The notes under the pieces were generated by a model that was not told the DNA's origin, ran no database searches, and saw only the letters and a program-made list of their open reading frames with translations. A stretch of DNA of 64,000 nt from Cervus elaphus. Lineage: Eukaryota > Chordata > Mammalia > Artiodactyla > Cervidae. Shown piece after piece: positions 45,801 to 58,242 of the stretch (positions within the stretch are counted from its first letter, which is position 1; each line of letters opens with the position of its first letter). The position numbers were made by a program, and so were the translations under genes. The stretch covers positions 42,738,001 through 42,802,000 of the forward strand of contig NC_057831.1 of assembly GCF_910594005.1 (NCBI RefSeq). Direction: 5' to 3'.

Positions 45801-47149
45801 CAAATGGATGATGTCAAGTCAACTAAAAATCTTATAAAATTAAATGATAACCAAAATTTATTTAAGGAAACCAAGGTCTACATAAAATATTTAGGAATAT
45901 ATCTAGCCCACTGTCTCTTTTTATTTTATTTTTCTTTTTGAGTATTAAGTTGTTAAGTTTTAAGTCACCTGGAAAATTCAGTTTTGTGGAACCCCTCATT
46001 TCCTAACTGTACCAAGTGAAAAAATGAATATAATATAATATATTTATTCAAGTTTGATTTTTGCAAAAGATTGTTCCCATATGTAGGTTGTACTTGTGAC
46101 TCATGGAACCTCTCTTTTTGTTCTGGCTGCTTTGAAAAGCCGAGCAAAAGTTCCTTCAAGCCCAGCAGTTAATTGTCACAGTGATGTCTGTTTGATGACT
46201 CCATATTTATTTTAAGAGGAACTGCATCCCGTTGGGCCTGCCAGGATGAGTTAGCTGCGAAATGCATTCCTAAATAGCTAAATGATTCAGCTCAGGATCC
46301 CATATATGAAATTGACTTTGTAATGTGGCTGCGTGTCTCTCTGTTGGAAAGTCTATCTATTTCGGCTCTGTGCTTTATTTTATAATTCAATATTGCATAT
46401 GAATAGGTAATGGAGGGAAGCTTTCCTGCCTCACAAAACCCATGTTGCAACCAATATGTCATTAAAACTTTGCCCAGGTACTTGGAAGCTTCCTCTGACG
46501 AGAACTCAGTATATGGGGCCAATGTCTCTGAAAACATTCAGCACTGCACACCGCAGATTGCAAATAACAGCTAGGATGCTCTTGAACTGAGAAACCCCCA
46601 AGAGGGTACTTACCTCCTTTGCATCAATAAAGTACAACAGCTTCTTATTAGAGGCTGACTTTTGCTTACAGCTAGAAATCTGGCTAAACCCAGTTTCTAA
46701 CCACTTAGAGACTTCAAATAATTCCCCAATTATACCTTTCTTCAAAGGGAATATGCTTTAAATCAAGTGTTTAATGTTAGGAAAATAATAATTCACACAC
46801 TTGCACACCTTAGCAGCCTGTTTAAAGACAAAGAGAATAGAGAGAGGCCCAGATTGTGCCTTGGCCCCTGGCCTTCCCACTTCCCACCAAAGTGCTCAGG
46901 AAATGTATGTTTTTTTTTTTTTTTTTTTTTTTCAAAAGAGTAAGGATTCAATCGGCATTGAACCCCAGAGTGGCTCAACTGGGCATTCTGCTCAGCAAAC
47001 AATATTGAGGATAAAAACGTCGGTGTTTTTCTGAGATAGCATGAGCCCTGGTGGAGTAAGGTTGCATGCTTGTGGCAAAGGACCAGAGCACTAACTTGGT
47101 TTTCAGCAAATTCTCTAAGTGTGCTTCCCTCTGTTTCTACTTAAGAACC
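45801..47149. other. Repeat-free block
   Basis: No transposon recognised from about 45,960 to 46,900. A T run of about 23 lies at 46910-46932. Contains a CCATATTTATTTTAA motif at 46201, TATTGCATATGAAT at 46391 and a strong antisense splice donor at 46608-46616. Confidence 0.35.
46614..46742 (-). other. Speculative antisense exon
   Basis: On the minus strand a segment open in one frame (continuing as the 79-codon frame 46506-46745) ends at GAG|GTAAGTACC, a near-ideal donor (GT at 46613-46612). A weaker AG acceptor precedes it (ATTCCCTTTGAAG). The translated sequence matches nothing I know. Could equally be chance or a non-coding exon. Confidence 0.15.
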
Positions 47150-47700
47150 CAAAGTCTTGTTTTTGCTGTTCAGTCACTCAGTCATGTCTGACTCTTTTAT
47201 GACCCCATGGACTGCAGCATGCCAGGCTTCCCTGTCCGTCACCATCTCCCAGAGTTTTCTCAAACTCATGTCCATTGAGTCAGTGATACCATCCAACCAT
47301 TCATCCTCCGTTGTCCCCATCTCCTCCTGCCTTCAATCTTTCCCAGCATCAGATTCTTTTCTAATGAGTCAACTCTTTGCATCAGGTAGCCAAAGTATTG
47401 GAGTTTCAGCTTCAACATCACTCCTTCCAATGAATATTCAGGATTTATTTCCTTTAGGATTGACAGGTTTGATCTCCTTGCAGCCCAAGTCCCTCTCAAG
47501 AGTCTTCTCTAACATCACAGTTCAAAAACATCAATTCTTCAGCATTCAGCCTTCTTTATAGTCCAACTATCACATCCATACACGACTACTGAAAAAAACC
47601 ATAGCTTTGACTATACCGACCTTTGTCAGCAAAGTAATATCTCTGCTTTTTAATATGCTGTCTAGGTTTGTCATAGCTTTTCTTCCAAGGAGCAAAGTCT
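47150..47700 (-). mobile_element. BovB LINE 3' end (about 535 bp)
   Basis: Element about 47158-47692. Plus strand: TGCTGTTCAGTCACTCAGTC, CTCAAACTCATGTCCATTGA, CCCAGCATCAGATTCTTTTC, ATAGTCCAACTATCACATCC, TAATATGCTGTCTAGGTTTG. CAAAGTCT at both borders is a possible short target duplication. The 134-codon plus frame is antisense to it. Confidence 0.9.
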
Positions 47701-48054
47701 ACGACTATGTATTCCATCTGTGGTTCACTGTGTTCTGTGGACTGCCTAATAATTCTGAGGGGAAAACAATTCTTCCTATTGACAAAGAGGGACTTGGGTG
47801 GGATAAGAGATGCAATATGTTTCCAGGGATTGCCATCTCCAATGAGGGTCTGAGGGTAACACCCAGCACTCTAGGTGTTCATATATACATGACCCTGTCT
47901 TCTTGCCTTAGCCTCTGAAATGGTGTTAGGCACCCTCTTTGGGAGAAGCAAGAATATAGTCATTCAAATGATTTTTCTGAATTCTGTGGATTAGATAAGG
48001 GACCCCAGATGAAGAAGTCTTGTTGAAAGTCATGCTATTCAGTTTCTAATTTTG
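47701..48054. other. Unassigned DNA
   Basis: Nothing recognised. Confidence 0.35.
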
Positions 48055-48185
48055 GTATGTCATAGATCTATGAGGTTTTGAGAAAGCCATTTAATTGCAC
48101 TGGGTGTCATTTTCTTTATCTGTCAAATAAAAGGAGCTGGTCAATTTCTACAATGCTTTGTTACTCAAAGAATCTCAGGTGAATG
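48055..48185 (+). mobile_element. MIR fragment
   Basis: TTTTGAGAAAGCCATTTAAT, TGTCATTTTCTTTATCTGTC, AAATAAAAGGAGCTGGTCAA resemble MIR core order. Confidence 0.5.
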
Positions 48186-51100
48186 AGAAGGGTGGTATAA
48201 TGTAAAGGGTTATTTATATTGATGATGTGCTCAGGAGTTATGAAGCTTCATATTTTAAAATATTTGTGCACATTTTTATGCTGGAGTATTTTTTTTCCCT
48301 TAGATCAAAATTGAGGGAAAAATATCATAGACTCTAGTCCAGTCTTGCAGCCAACGTTTGAATTTCTTCTAAAATTCTTTTACTAAATAACTATACATTC
48401 CATACTTGAGTGCCTCTAGTTACAGAATACCCACAATCAGCAAATTTACTCATTTCATCTTTGAAGTACTCTAGCCGTTCCACCTTATATATTTCCCTTA
48501 CCCTAAAATAAGACTACAAAATGAAGTTATATTCTTCTTACACACACACACCTACACACACACATACCCACAAATCTATACCAAAATGGTCTCATTACTG
48601 AAAGCTGACTGCTCTCAGTACATCCACTCTTGTCTTTCAATACCCCCTAATAAGTACCCAGAGTACTCTCTCTGCAGTCTTCCATGCCAACAGACTTAGT
48701 TTATCATGGTGCAAATGACTATGTTTTGGGGAGCGAAGCAAATTAATACTTGGCTTCCATACAAGAAGAGTACTGGAAGCATGCCTGGAAGCACCCACAT
48801 CTGAAAGAAAGTGTTGTTTACAAATTTAAACTCCCTCAGTAAGTGGGACCTATGGCTCTTGGGGGCCATAGGTGGACAGTGACTCCAACTTGGCCCCCTG
48901 GACATCTAATAGACCTGAAGCTTCCCAGTTCAATTTGAATAATTGAGCCTAGTCCTTTTTCCTGGAGGGAATGCCCAAGATATTGTCCATCTAATCTGTT
49001 TTGTTTGTACAACCACCTTTGCAAGAGTTATGGCAGTAGAAGTGGGAAAGACATTAGGACTTGATGATGGGTGTTATGAGTGGGAAACACAGGGCTTGGG
49101 GAATCCCTGCTGCTTCTGATAGACTCCTCAATAAGGTCAATGAGGATGGTGATCACATTGTGTTCAGGCTGTCTGGCAGGGGATGTCAGGCCCAGTACGT
49201 TGCTGAATCTGCTTGCAATACTTTGGGAGAGCTGTACCAGAGTATTTTCGTAGTGACAGAAGTTCTAAAGGTGCCTGTGAAAGACAAAAGACCATCAGTG
49301 TTCCTCCTTCTCATATCCCTCACAGGGTCTAAGCTGATGGGCACTGGAGTGTTGCCTTCTCTCCACTGTGTCCCATTACAGTAGTCATAACTTCACATTT
49401 CCCCCCAACCATCTTCTTTTCATATCTAGACCTTTTGTTTGGAACACACTGCTGCAAAAGGGGTAAGGGTATCTTAACATATATGCTTACTATGTATTTG
49501 ACTCTTTTGGCTTACTTGTACCACTATAGAAAAACTCATTGAGCTGTGTACTTATTATCCTTATGATCTAGTTTCATGTCAATCCAACAGGAGAATTCAG
49601 GAGACTGAACCAAAATTCATTGTCAGTCCTTTAAGCCTCTTTTTGGTCAGACACCTTGATGATATGTCTTCTAGGTCATTCTGGGATTGTTGATGAGGCA
49701 AAGAAGGTAGCTTCATGGCTAGGAATGGCCAGGATGAAATCCTGAATTTTCAAACTTTTCTAAATAATATCCACTGCTTTCTTCCTGACAATTACCTCAG
49801 AAGCAGATAAGAGGAGATAATCCTTTCCTGTGGACAGCTGCAGGGAACAAATTGCTTAACTAAGGTGTGTAAACTAGGGGGAGTTGAAACAGGTGAAGTC
49901 AAAAAAGTGTTTGACTCAGTGTTTGAGGAGGCCATCGAAACTACCAACAATACCAGCTGTGTCAGGATGGGCTGGGGAGTCCATTGAATACCTTGGCTGT
50001 AGGCCATTTTTGAGTAGCTCCTGCAGTCAGAGGTGCACCATTATCAGATGGCAAATGGCCCAGAAACCTTAAAACCCAACACAGATTAGTATTATAGGTT
50101 GCAATGGGATGGATAGAGCTGACTGATTATACTGACACAGTGACTTATAATCTGAGAAATTGTCCACAGTGGTGAGGCATCACCTGTAGTTCTGGGAGGG
50201 GGGTCAATAGTCTAACATAATCAATAGCAAATGGGTGGTGGCCACACCCTTTGCAATGCAGCCTTCCTCTCTTTAAAACAAACTGGTGAACTTTTGGCAA
50301 GATTCACAAGTCTGCGTATAGTGGTAGCTTCTGCTTCAGATAATAGGGGAATTCTTAGTGTCGCGCCCAATTTGCAATGGTGGATGTATTGCCATGTCCA
50401 GGACCATGTGGTGTTCAGGAAGCTTCTGTCAATCTAGGAAATGCAGAATTAATCAGCAGCTTTATTCCACTTGGTTTGACTGACCCTTACCATCGACATC
50501 TTTGTGAGTGACTCATGCTTTGATCATCTGCTGTGATTTGTCTCTGCAGTTTGTGGTTCCAAAGAGGGCTGTCTTTGATCTGCTTGCCTCCAGTTTTCCA
50601 AGTGGTAGGTCAGCTAGCTAGGTTATTGGTACGAAGAGCCCCAAGCACGTTAGTGAGAGCTGAGAATGGCCTTGAGTTTTGGCTACTGAACTAAAGGATC
50701 ACATCTACTTTCTGTTCTGTAATGCTGATGTTGAACAGCTGTAATGGTCAGTGGACACTATTGAGTTTCAGTTAAGTGACCGACCAATAAACCAGACTCA
50801 GGAATTTAGGGGGGTTTTGGCGTGTTTAAGGCCCAGTGAATCAAAGCTCTGTGGAGTATAATGTTCCCCCAAAGGGATAACTACCGCATTTTCATGTATA
50901 GTTGTGATGTTACAGGGGTCAAATTAGCTGCATTCTTGAGTATTTTATTTCAAATTGACCAGCAAGTCTTGTTGGGATTCTTCTACCTTCTATCATCTAG
51001 TCCAAGTAGACCAATGGGAATGCCAGACTGGAGTGGTCATAGGATTCCCTGTGCCAGGAGTTCATTTATGTCAAGAACCTAGTAGCAAGCTAAAGGATGC

Positions 51101-52221
51101 TTTTCAAAAGAATATACTGGTTGATCTTCAAAGATAATGAGTTCGAATACCAAGGGGCTCTTCTGGGTTGAGGCCACCACCTTTGCCAGAGATTCTACTT
51201 GGCAAAATTTTCAGTCACAGAGACTTTTAGCTTAAATGAGTCATTAGGGTTGTGAGTCTTAGAGTTGTTAGTATTTCTCTTAATGTAGTTCTTCTCAATT
51301 GGGAAAGTCTCCTCTGGTACTTACAGATAGGAGAAGTATAAGCATGTAGGACATTATTTTCTCCTATACATTTGGATGAAAAGAGCAGCAGCAACAATAC
51401 ATTAAGTCAGCCCAAAGCCTCTATCCACAAGATCAGGTTCATTTTCTTTCTTCACTCAACCCAATCCAAACTCCATCAATGAATCCAGGTGCCCTAACTC
51501 CACCACTGCACTGAGTCAGGTTATTAATTGAGTATTGTTATCCAGAAAGGCACAGAAGCTTGTGACCCTCTCTTGCCAAATTTCTACTGCCTGCTTAAAG
51601 CTGAATACGGCATTCAATTTCCTCTGGAAAGAGTGAAGTCTTTGACCTACTGTTCATCATCTTTGTCCTTAAAGCAGCCAAAGTCAGGGTAGAAGAGGAT
51701 GGAGGAATAAGACGTCATGGAGAGGGAATTGCCCTGCATCAGTAAAGAAGCTTTGTATTTACTTTTAGCTTTAAATGACATAGCAGCTGCTTATGGCTCA
51801 TCCAAACAAAGGTCGAGCATTTTTAGCCATAATACTTTACATCAGGTGGGGAGATCATCATTATGACCACCACCTGCATAAACTTTGGATGCCCCTTGAC
51901 CCAGCAGTCATAGACACATTGCTTTTTGATGTGGCCCATAGGGTTTGTACCTTGTGGCTGATTTGGTATTTATTTGTACAGTGTCAATCTTTTTGTAAGG
52001 AGTTTATCTTGATCTGGGATATTGCTACTCCATCATCAAGGTGACACCTCTTAAATTCTTGAACATTTTCAACATAAGGCCTAAGGGAATTTTCCAGGGC
52101 AGTGTGACTGACTACAAGAATTTATCTAGGTTTATAAGGGTGAGTTTCCCATTCTCCAGTCAGGCCACACTCATCAGGTCTATGAACACAATCCAGTCAT
52201 TAAAAGTCCTAATGTTACTAA
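48186..52221. other. Large unassigned block, about 4 kb
   Basis: Apart from a CA microsatellite (48540-48573), no repeat family is recognised. From about 48,700 to 52,200 the texture is that of an old, even-composition sequence with many short frames (60-107 codons) on both strands, possibly a decayed retroviral interior. No reverse transcriptase, integrase or gag motif could be read on either strand. It ends at the BovB insertion. Confidence 0.3.
48540..48573. repeat. (CA)n microsatellite, interrupted
   Basis: ACACACACACACCTACACAC followed by ACACATACCCACA. Confidence 0.85.
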
Positions 52222-54272
52222 CCTTAAATCAAAACCCTTATGACTATACAGTGGAAGTGAGACATAGATTTAAGGGACTAGATATGATAGACCTAGTGCC
52301 TGATGAACTATGGACAGAGGTTCGTGACATTGCACAGGAGACAAGGATCAAGACCATCCCCATGGAAAAGAAATGCAAAAGGCAAAATGGTTGTCTGAGG
52401 AGGCCTTACAAATAGCTGTGAAACGAAGAGAAGCAAAGGAGGAAAGGAAAGATATTACCATTTGAATGCAGAGTTCCAAAGAATAGCAAGGAGAGATAAG
52501 AAAGCCTTCCTCAGTGATGAGTGCAAAGAAATAGAGGAAAACAATAGAACGGGAAAGACTAAAGATCTCTTCAAGAAAATTAGAGATACCAAGGGAACAT
52601 TTCATGCAAAGATGGGCTCAATAAAGGACAGAAATGGCATGGACCTAACAGAAACAGAAGATATTAAGAAGAGGTGGAAAGAATACACAAAACTGTACAA
52701 AAAAGATCTTCATGACCCAGATAATCATGATGATGTGATCACTGACACTCACCTAGAGCCAGACAGCCAGGAATGTGAAGTCAAGTGGGCCTTAGGAAGC
52801 ATCACTATGTACAAAGCTAGTGGAGGTGATGGAATTCCAGTTGAGCTATTTCAAATCCTGAAAGATGATGCTGTGAAAGTGCTGCACTCAATATGCCAGC
52901 AAATTTGGAAAACTCAGCAGTGGCCACAGGACTGGAAAAGGTCAGTTTTCATTCCAATTCCCAAAAAAAACAATGCCAAAGAATGCTCAAACTACCGCAC
53001 AATTACAGTCATCTCACATGCTAGAAAAGTAATGCTCAAAATTCTCCAAGCCAGGCTTCAGCAATACGTGAACCATGAACTTCCAGATGTTCAAGCTGGA
53101 TTTAGAAAAGGCAGAGGAACCAGAGATCAAATTGCCAACACCTGTTGGATCATCAAAAAAGCAAGAGAGTTCCAGAAAAACATCTATTTCTGCTTTACTG
53201 ACTATGCCAAAGCCTCTGACTGTGTGGATCACAATAAACTGTGGAAAATTCTGAAGGAGATGGGAATACCAGACCACCTGACCTGCCTCTTGAGAAACCT
53301 GTATGCAGGAAGCAACAGTTAGAACTGGACCTGGAACAACAGACTGGTTCCAAATAGGAAAAGGAGTACATCAAGGCTGTATGTTGTCACCCTGCTTATT
53401 TAACTTATATGTGGAGTACATCATGAGAAACGCTGGGCTGGAAGAAGCACAAGCTGGAATCAAGATTGTTGGGAGAAATCAATAACCTCAGATATGCAGA
53501 TGACACCACCCTTATGGCAGAAAGTGAAGAACTAAAAAGCCTCTTGATGAAAGTGAAAGAGGAGAGTGAAAAAGTTGGCTTAAAGCTCAACATTCAGAAA
53601 ACTAAGATCATGGCATCCAGTCCCATCACTTCATGGCAAATAGATGGGGAAACAGTGGAAACAGTGACTGACTTTATTTTTTTGGGGGGTCCAAAATCAC
53701 TGCAGATGGTGATTGCAGCCTTGAAATTAAAAGTTGCTCCTTGGAAGGAAAGTTATGACCAACCTAGACAGCATATTAAAAAGCAGAGACATTACTTTGT
53801 CCACAAGGGTCCGTCTAGTCAAGGCTATGGTTTTTCCAGTGGTCATGTATGGATGTGAGAGTTGGACTATAAAGAAAGCTGAGCACTGAAGAATTGATGC
53901 TTTTGAACTGTGGTGTTGGGGAAGACTCTTGAGAGTCCCTTGGACAGCATAGAGATCCAACCAGTCCATCCTAAAGGAGATCAGTCCTGGGTGTTCATTG
54001 GAAGGACTGATGCTGAAGCTGAAACTCCAATACTTTGGCCACCTGTTGCAAAGAGCTGACTCATTTGAAAAGATTTTGATGCTGGGAAAGATTGAAGGCA
54101 GGAGGAGAAGGGGCCAACAGAGGATGAGATGGTTGGATGGCATCACTGACTCAATGGACATGGTTTTGGGTAGACTCTGGCAGCTGGTGATGGGCAGGGA
54201 GGCCTGGTGTGCTGTGGTTCATGGGGTCGCAAAGAGTCAGACACGACTGAGCGACTGAACTGAACTGACTGA
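52222..54272 (+). mobile_element. BovB LINE, 2.05 kb, 5' truncated
   Basis: Longest BovB copy here. It begins inside ORF2 downstream of the endonuclease (TTATGACTATACAGTGGAAG), covers the whole reverse-transcriptase region and the C-terminus, and ends in the tandem ACTGAACTGAACTGACTGA tail. The AP endonuclease and 5' end are missing. Flanking target duplications were not convincingly found. Confidence 0.93.
52231..54262 (+). pseudogene. BovB ORF2 (reverse transcriptase) pseudogene
   Basis: The product would copy BovB RNA at the target site and also drives Bov-tA SINEs. Readable parts in order: pre-RT region (VPDELWTEVRDIAQE), a long open segment 52462-53322 with GRGTRDQIANTCWIIKKAR and motif A FTDYAKASDCVD (first Asp at 53200-53202 kept; Ser at 53215 where the other copy has Phe), motif B GVHQGCMLSPCLFNLYV, and motif C YADD at 53493-53504. 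Frame breaks: near 52378 (one-base loss), at about 53308 (five bases lost relative to the copy at 61652), at about 53479 (two bases lost), at the T7G6 run 53677-53689, and in-frame stops near 53887 and 53951. Dead. Confidence 0.9.
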
Positions 54273-54401
54273 ATGTTTTCTCATATGACTTTTTCATTCT
54301 CATGGAAATATCTCCTTGAGAGGGCCAAAGTTCTCTTGTAGCAGCTAGGATCCATTGCAAAAAAAATCTGAGAACTTTTACTGTCCTCTCTAATGGATTT
54401 T

Positions 54402-54600
54402 GTGTGTGTTACTCGCTCAGTTGTGTCTGACTCTTTGCGACCCCACGGATGGTAGCCCACCAGGCTCCTCTGGCCATGGAATTCTCCAAGGAAGAATTCT
54501 GGAGTGGGTTGGCCTTTCCTACTCCAGGGGATATTGCTGACCCAGGGATTGAACCTTAGTCTCCCTCACTGCAGGCAGTTTCTTTACCATCTGAGTCTCC
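54402..54600 (-). mobile_element. Bov-tA SINE
   Basis: Plus strand: ACTCGCTCAGTTGTGTCTGA, CCAAGGAAGAATTCTGGAGT, GCAGGCAGTTTCTTTACCAT. About 130 bases after the BovB end. Confidence 0.92.
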
Positions 54601-54774
54601 ATTTTAGCTGGCATTATAAACTATATTTGGGGATGAACTTTAATATTGCCCAGGCTTCCTTATGAAGTGATATTCATCAACCCCCAACCCCAATTTCCTA
54701 AGCCAATTGGACAAAGTTCTAATAATGATTTGCCTGATTTCTGCTCACAATGGTCAAGAATTTTTCCCATTTCT

Positions 54775-55025
54775 CCTTCAGTGTCCCTGGTGGGGACTTC
54801 CAGCTTTCCTGGTGGTTCAGACGGTAAAGCATATGCCTGCAATGCAGGAGACCTGGGTTTGATTTTTGGGTCGGGAAGATCCTCTGGAGAAGGAAATGGC
54901 AACCCACTCTGGTACTCTTGGCTGGAAAACCCCATGGACAGAGGAACCTGGTAGACTACAGTCCACGGGGTCGCAAGGAGTTGGGCAGGACTGAGCGACT
55001 TCACTTTCATTTTCACCTTCAGTGT
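54775..55025 (+). mobile_element. Bov-tA SINE with 10-bp target duplications
   Basis: Element 54785-55015: head CAGCTTTCCTGGTGGTTCAG, GAGACCTGGGTTTGATTTTT, body GTACTCTTGGCTGGAAAACC, tail GGACTGAGCGACTTCACTTT. CCTTCAGTGT is identical at 54775-54784 and 55016-55025. Confidence 0.92.
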
Positions 55026-55214
55026 AAGTTCCTATCTTTGTAACAGTGCCTCAAAGGAGGTAGAATCTTCTGTCCAACTAGGGCAAATCTTATACTGGTT
55101 GCTGTGAAGTTCATGTAAGACTGATCACCAGATTAGCCAGCACCCTCCTCCTGACCCACTCACCCCCACAAAACCCAAAGGTGAGTTAGTAACAACCAAG
55201 GCAATTTGTAGGCA

Positions 55215-55560
55215 ATGCCAGGGTTTTTATTCATTCATTCCGAAGTGCTTATTGTGTGTCTACTTTTGCTAGGCATTTTTCTGTGTGCTGGGGATTTAGC
55301 AATAAACACAATAGTCAAAAATCTGTTTGGAGAATCTAAGTTCCTAGTAAGTGAATTGCAACAGATATTAGAAAGTGGCAAATGCTGTGAAAAAATAAGA
55401 AGAAATGAAAAATAGAACAGGATATTAGGACTCAGGTGTGAGGATAAGGGTGGAATGTAATATGACGGAAGCAGAATGTATGTTCAGTAGTAAGGTCTGA
55501 GCCAGCTTTATTGAGAAAGTGAGAAATGAGGATGCTTTGAGGGCTGAGAAACTGACTTTT
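55215..55560 (-). mobile_element. L2 LINE 3' region
   Basis: TTCATTCATTCCGAAGTGCT, TGTGCTGGGGATTTAGCAAT, AAGTGGCAAATGCTGTGAAA, then a region like GAGAAAGTGAGAAATGAGGA. Reverse-complement L2 over about 345 bases. Confidence 0.62.
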
Positions 55561-57116
55561 GTGAGAATATTTTGTTCCTTCTTGTGAACCTGCCATTTAG
55601 AACAGTGCTTGATAAACAGTAGAAGTTCAATACAAATGTGTGGATGGAATGGAGATGCAGGCAGCATCTGATGAATCTTGTCTTGTTCACAGATTGACAT
55701 GAAGATTCTAGATTTGATTTCCAACCCTCCTGTGAGCAAACTGATGGGCAATAATACAAAAACCCATTGATCAAATAATTTTTAGTTGTCAGAAGTGTAT
55801 TTAATGGTTCAGTCTGGGATATTTCAATCAGGTCAGGTATGAAGAGTAATCAGCTGATTCTTGTCACCTGCATGACCAGAGTTTACCTGGTTTCAGGTAC
55901 TTCTTCCTGAAACAAAGGTAGATCTGTTTCAAGGGCAAATCCAATTCTCTAACTCAGAGTGCAGAAATTGATGGAAAGCCTCCAAATTGCAATTTTCTAC
56001 TTTCAAAAATTCTGTGATCTGACCAACCTGTGTCTCCCTTTATCCATTGTCCCAGATCTGTTTCTTGGGGCCATAATGAGTAGAATCCCTCTCATAAATG
56101 GATACTAAAATATTTGAGGTAGACTGTTATCTTCTCTGAGTCCTCTCTACTCCTGGGTAAATAGTCTCATCCTTTTTAAAAATGCTTCCACTTAAGACAT
56201 TAGATTTTTTTCACCATCTTATACATTGTCTTCTAAAAATGTTCTAATTTGACTTAAATTGGAACTTAGAATTGGATTAGAACACAAGTGTGTTATGCGT
56301 AGTACACAGAAAAGAATGTTGCCTTCTCATTTGCTCAAGATATATGGTTTGTTAATGCCGCTTAAGATCACACTAGCTCTTTGGGGGGCAGTTCATCTCA
56401 TCATAAGCATTTCTTGAGCCTATTGCCAGCTACAACAATTATTTTTACCTGCTCTATTAAGCCAAATTGTCCCTGTGTTTTACTGGTGAAGTAGTTTATT
56501 GGGGAGCCACAATACTAACTAAGTACTTTTCTTCCTGTTAAATTTTAACTTACTAGATGTAACACAATACTTCAGCCTGTCAGAATATTTTTCATTTTGC
56601 TTTTACCAGTCAATGAATTTGCTATCCCCGCTTCCCTCAATTTCATGTCATTTTCATATTTTAATGAGCCTGCCTTTCTAATTGTTATCTAAGGTAGTGG
56701 ATTTAAAATTTACATGAACAGAAAGCTTTTTGAAGTAAACTGTTACATAGCATTCTAAAATGTAAGAGAGACATTTGTTTGTATAATCTTATTCTGCAAG
56801 TTAAATAATTAATATTTATTCATTATGAAGTTGTTCATATTAGCCAACTGTTATTGTTGAACACAGAATTTCAAATCAGTGCTTATGGATGATAGTTGAA
56901 ATCAGATCAATCTTATTTAATTTACTTGAATATTTTCATTGAACAGTATTGAGAATACTGTGATGGAGACAGAAGTAGTTGCAATAGTTTGGTTAGTTTT
57001 TAACTCCACTGTTCTTACAATTTCAAGATATTTTTCAAGTGAAATGAATCAGATGTTTGAAAGGAACAGTAGAAATTTTGACCTTAAAACTAAAGCATTG
57101 ATAATATTTACTGAAG
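55561..57116. other. Unassigned DNA, 1.5 kb
   Basis: No gene or repeat recognised. Largely AT-rich. Frames up to 108 codons on the minus strand lack domains. Confidence 0.35.
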
Positions 57117-57225
57117 GTTCTCATTCATTTATTTAATAAACTTCTTGAAAATCTACCATACAAAGAGCATTATAGCATTATTTTAGATGCCAGGGGTACA
57201 GAGATGTACAAGATGTAAAAGTAAT
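57117..57225 (-). mobile_element. L2 LINE 3' tip
   Basis: TTCTCATTCATTTATTTAAT, then ATGCCAGGGGTACAGAGATG is a diverged reverse-complement L2 end. Confidence 0.42.
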
Positions 57226-57266
57226 TGGCTCATACAACTCAATTAAAAAAAAGGAACAACCCAATC

Positions 57267-57848
57267 AAAAAAATGGGCAGTACCATCTTTCTAAATTCCA
57301 TATGTATGCCTTAATATACTTGTCTTTCTCTTTCTGACTTACTTCACTCTGTAATAGGCTCTAGATTCATTCACTTCATTAGAACTGACTCAAATGTGTT
57401 CATTTTTATAGTTGAGTAATAGTCTATTGTGTATATGTGCTGCAGCGTCCTTATCCATTCGTATTAATATATATATAAAGAATCCAGAAAGATAGTACTG
57501 ATGATCCTCCTTGTAGGGCATCAAAGGAGACACAGACATTTTGGACACAGACATTTTCCCCCAGTGGGGGAAGGAGAGGGTGGGATGATATGAGAGAATA
57601 GCACTGAAACATATACACTACCATATGTAAATAGCCAGTGGGAGTTCAATGTAAGAGGCAGGGCACTCAAAGTCAATGCTCTGTGGCAACCTAGATGGGT
57701 GGGATGGGGAGAGAGGTGCCAGGAGGGTTCAAGAGGGAGGGGACGTATATATACCTAATGCTGATTCATTTTGATGTATGGCAAAAACTATCACAATATT
57801 GTAAAGTAATTATCCTCTAATTTAAAAAAAAAAGGAAAAAATGGACAG
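57267..57848 (+). mobile_element. Second twin-primed bovine-type L1, nested
   Basis: Element 57281-57835. Left piece (57281 to about 57474) is ORF2 end in reverse orientation (TCTTTCTGACTTACTTCACT; GTGCTGCAGCGTCCTTATCC). Right piece (about 57480-57835) is sense 3' UTR (GGGAAGGAGAGGGTGGGATG, TGGATGGGATGGGGAGAGAG-type motifs, ACTATCACAATATTGTAAAG, A-rich end). Target duplications AAAAAAATGGGCAG (57267-57280) and AAAAAATGGACAG (57836-57848) lie in the host L1. Confidence 0.87.
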
Positions 57849-58216
57849 AAAACCTAAATATATATTTCTCCAAAGAAGACATATACATGGCCAATAAGCA
57901 CATGAAAAGATGCTCCTTATCACTACTTATTGGAGAAATGCAAATCAAAACTACAATGTGGTACCACCTCATACTGGTCAGAATGTCCAGCATTAAAATA
58001 TCCACAAATAACAAATGCTGGAGGGGGAGTGGAGAAAAGGGAACCCTCCTGTACTATAGGTGGGAATGTGAATTGGTCCAGTCACTGTGGAAGACAGTAT
58101 GGAGGTTCCTCAAAAAAACTAAAAGTAATCATATGATCCAGCAACCCTACTCCTGGGCATATATCTGAACAAAGCTATAACTCAAAAAAAAAAAAAAAAA
58201 ACAACTAAAATGTATC

Positions 58217-58242
58217 TCTATGTGTGTGTGTGTGTGTGTGTG
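58217..58242. repeat. (TG)n microsatellite
   Basis: About 12 TG units at the tail border of a minus-strand Bov-tA. Such CA/TG tracts often grow from the SINE tail. Confidence 0.88.

Noticed and set aside
45860..45905. L1-like peptide IKYLGIYLA on the plus strand
   Set aside because: Resembles an L1 ORF2 phrase but neither flank continues as L1. Too short to call.
46910..46932. T23 tract as the A-tail of a minus-strand retrocopy
   Set aside because: No processed-gene or LINE body is recognisable next to it, and no target duplication was found.
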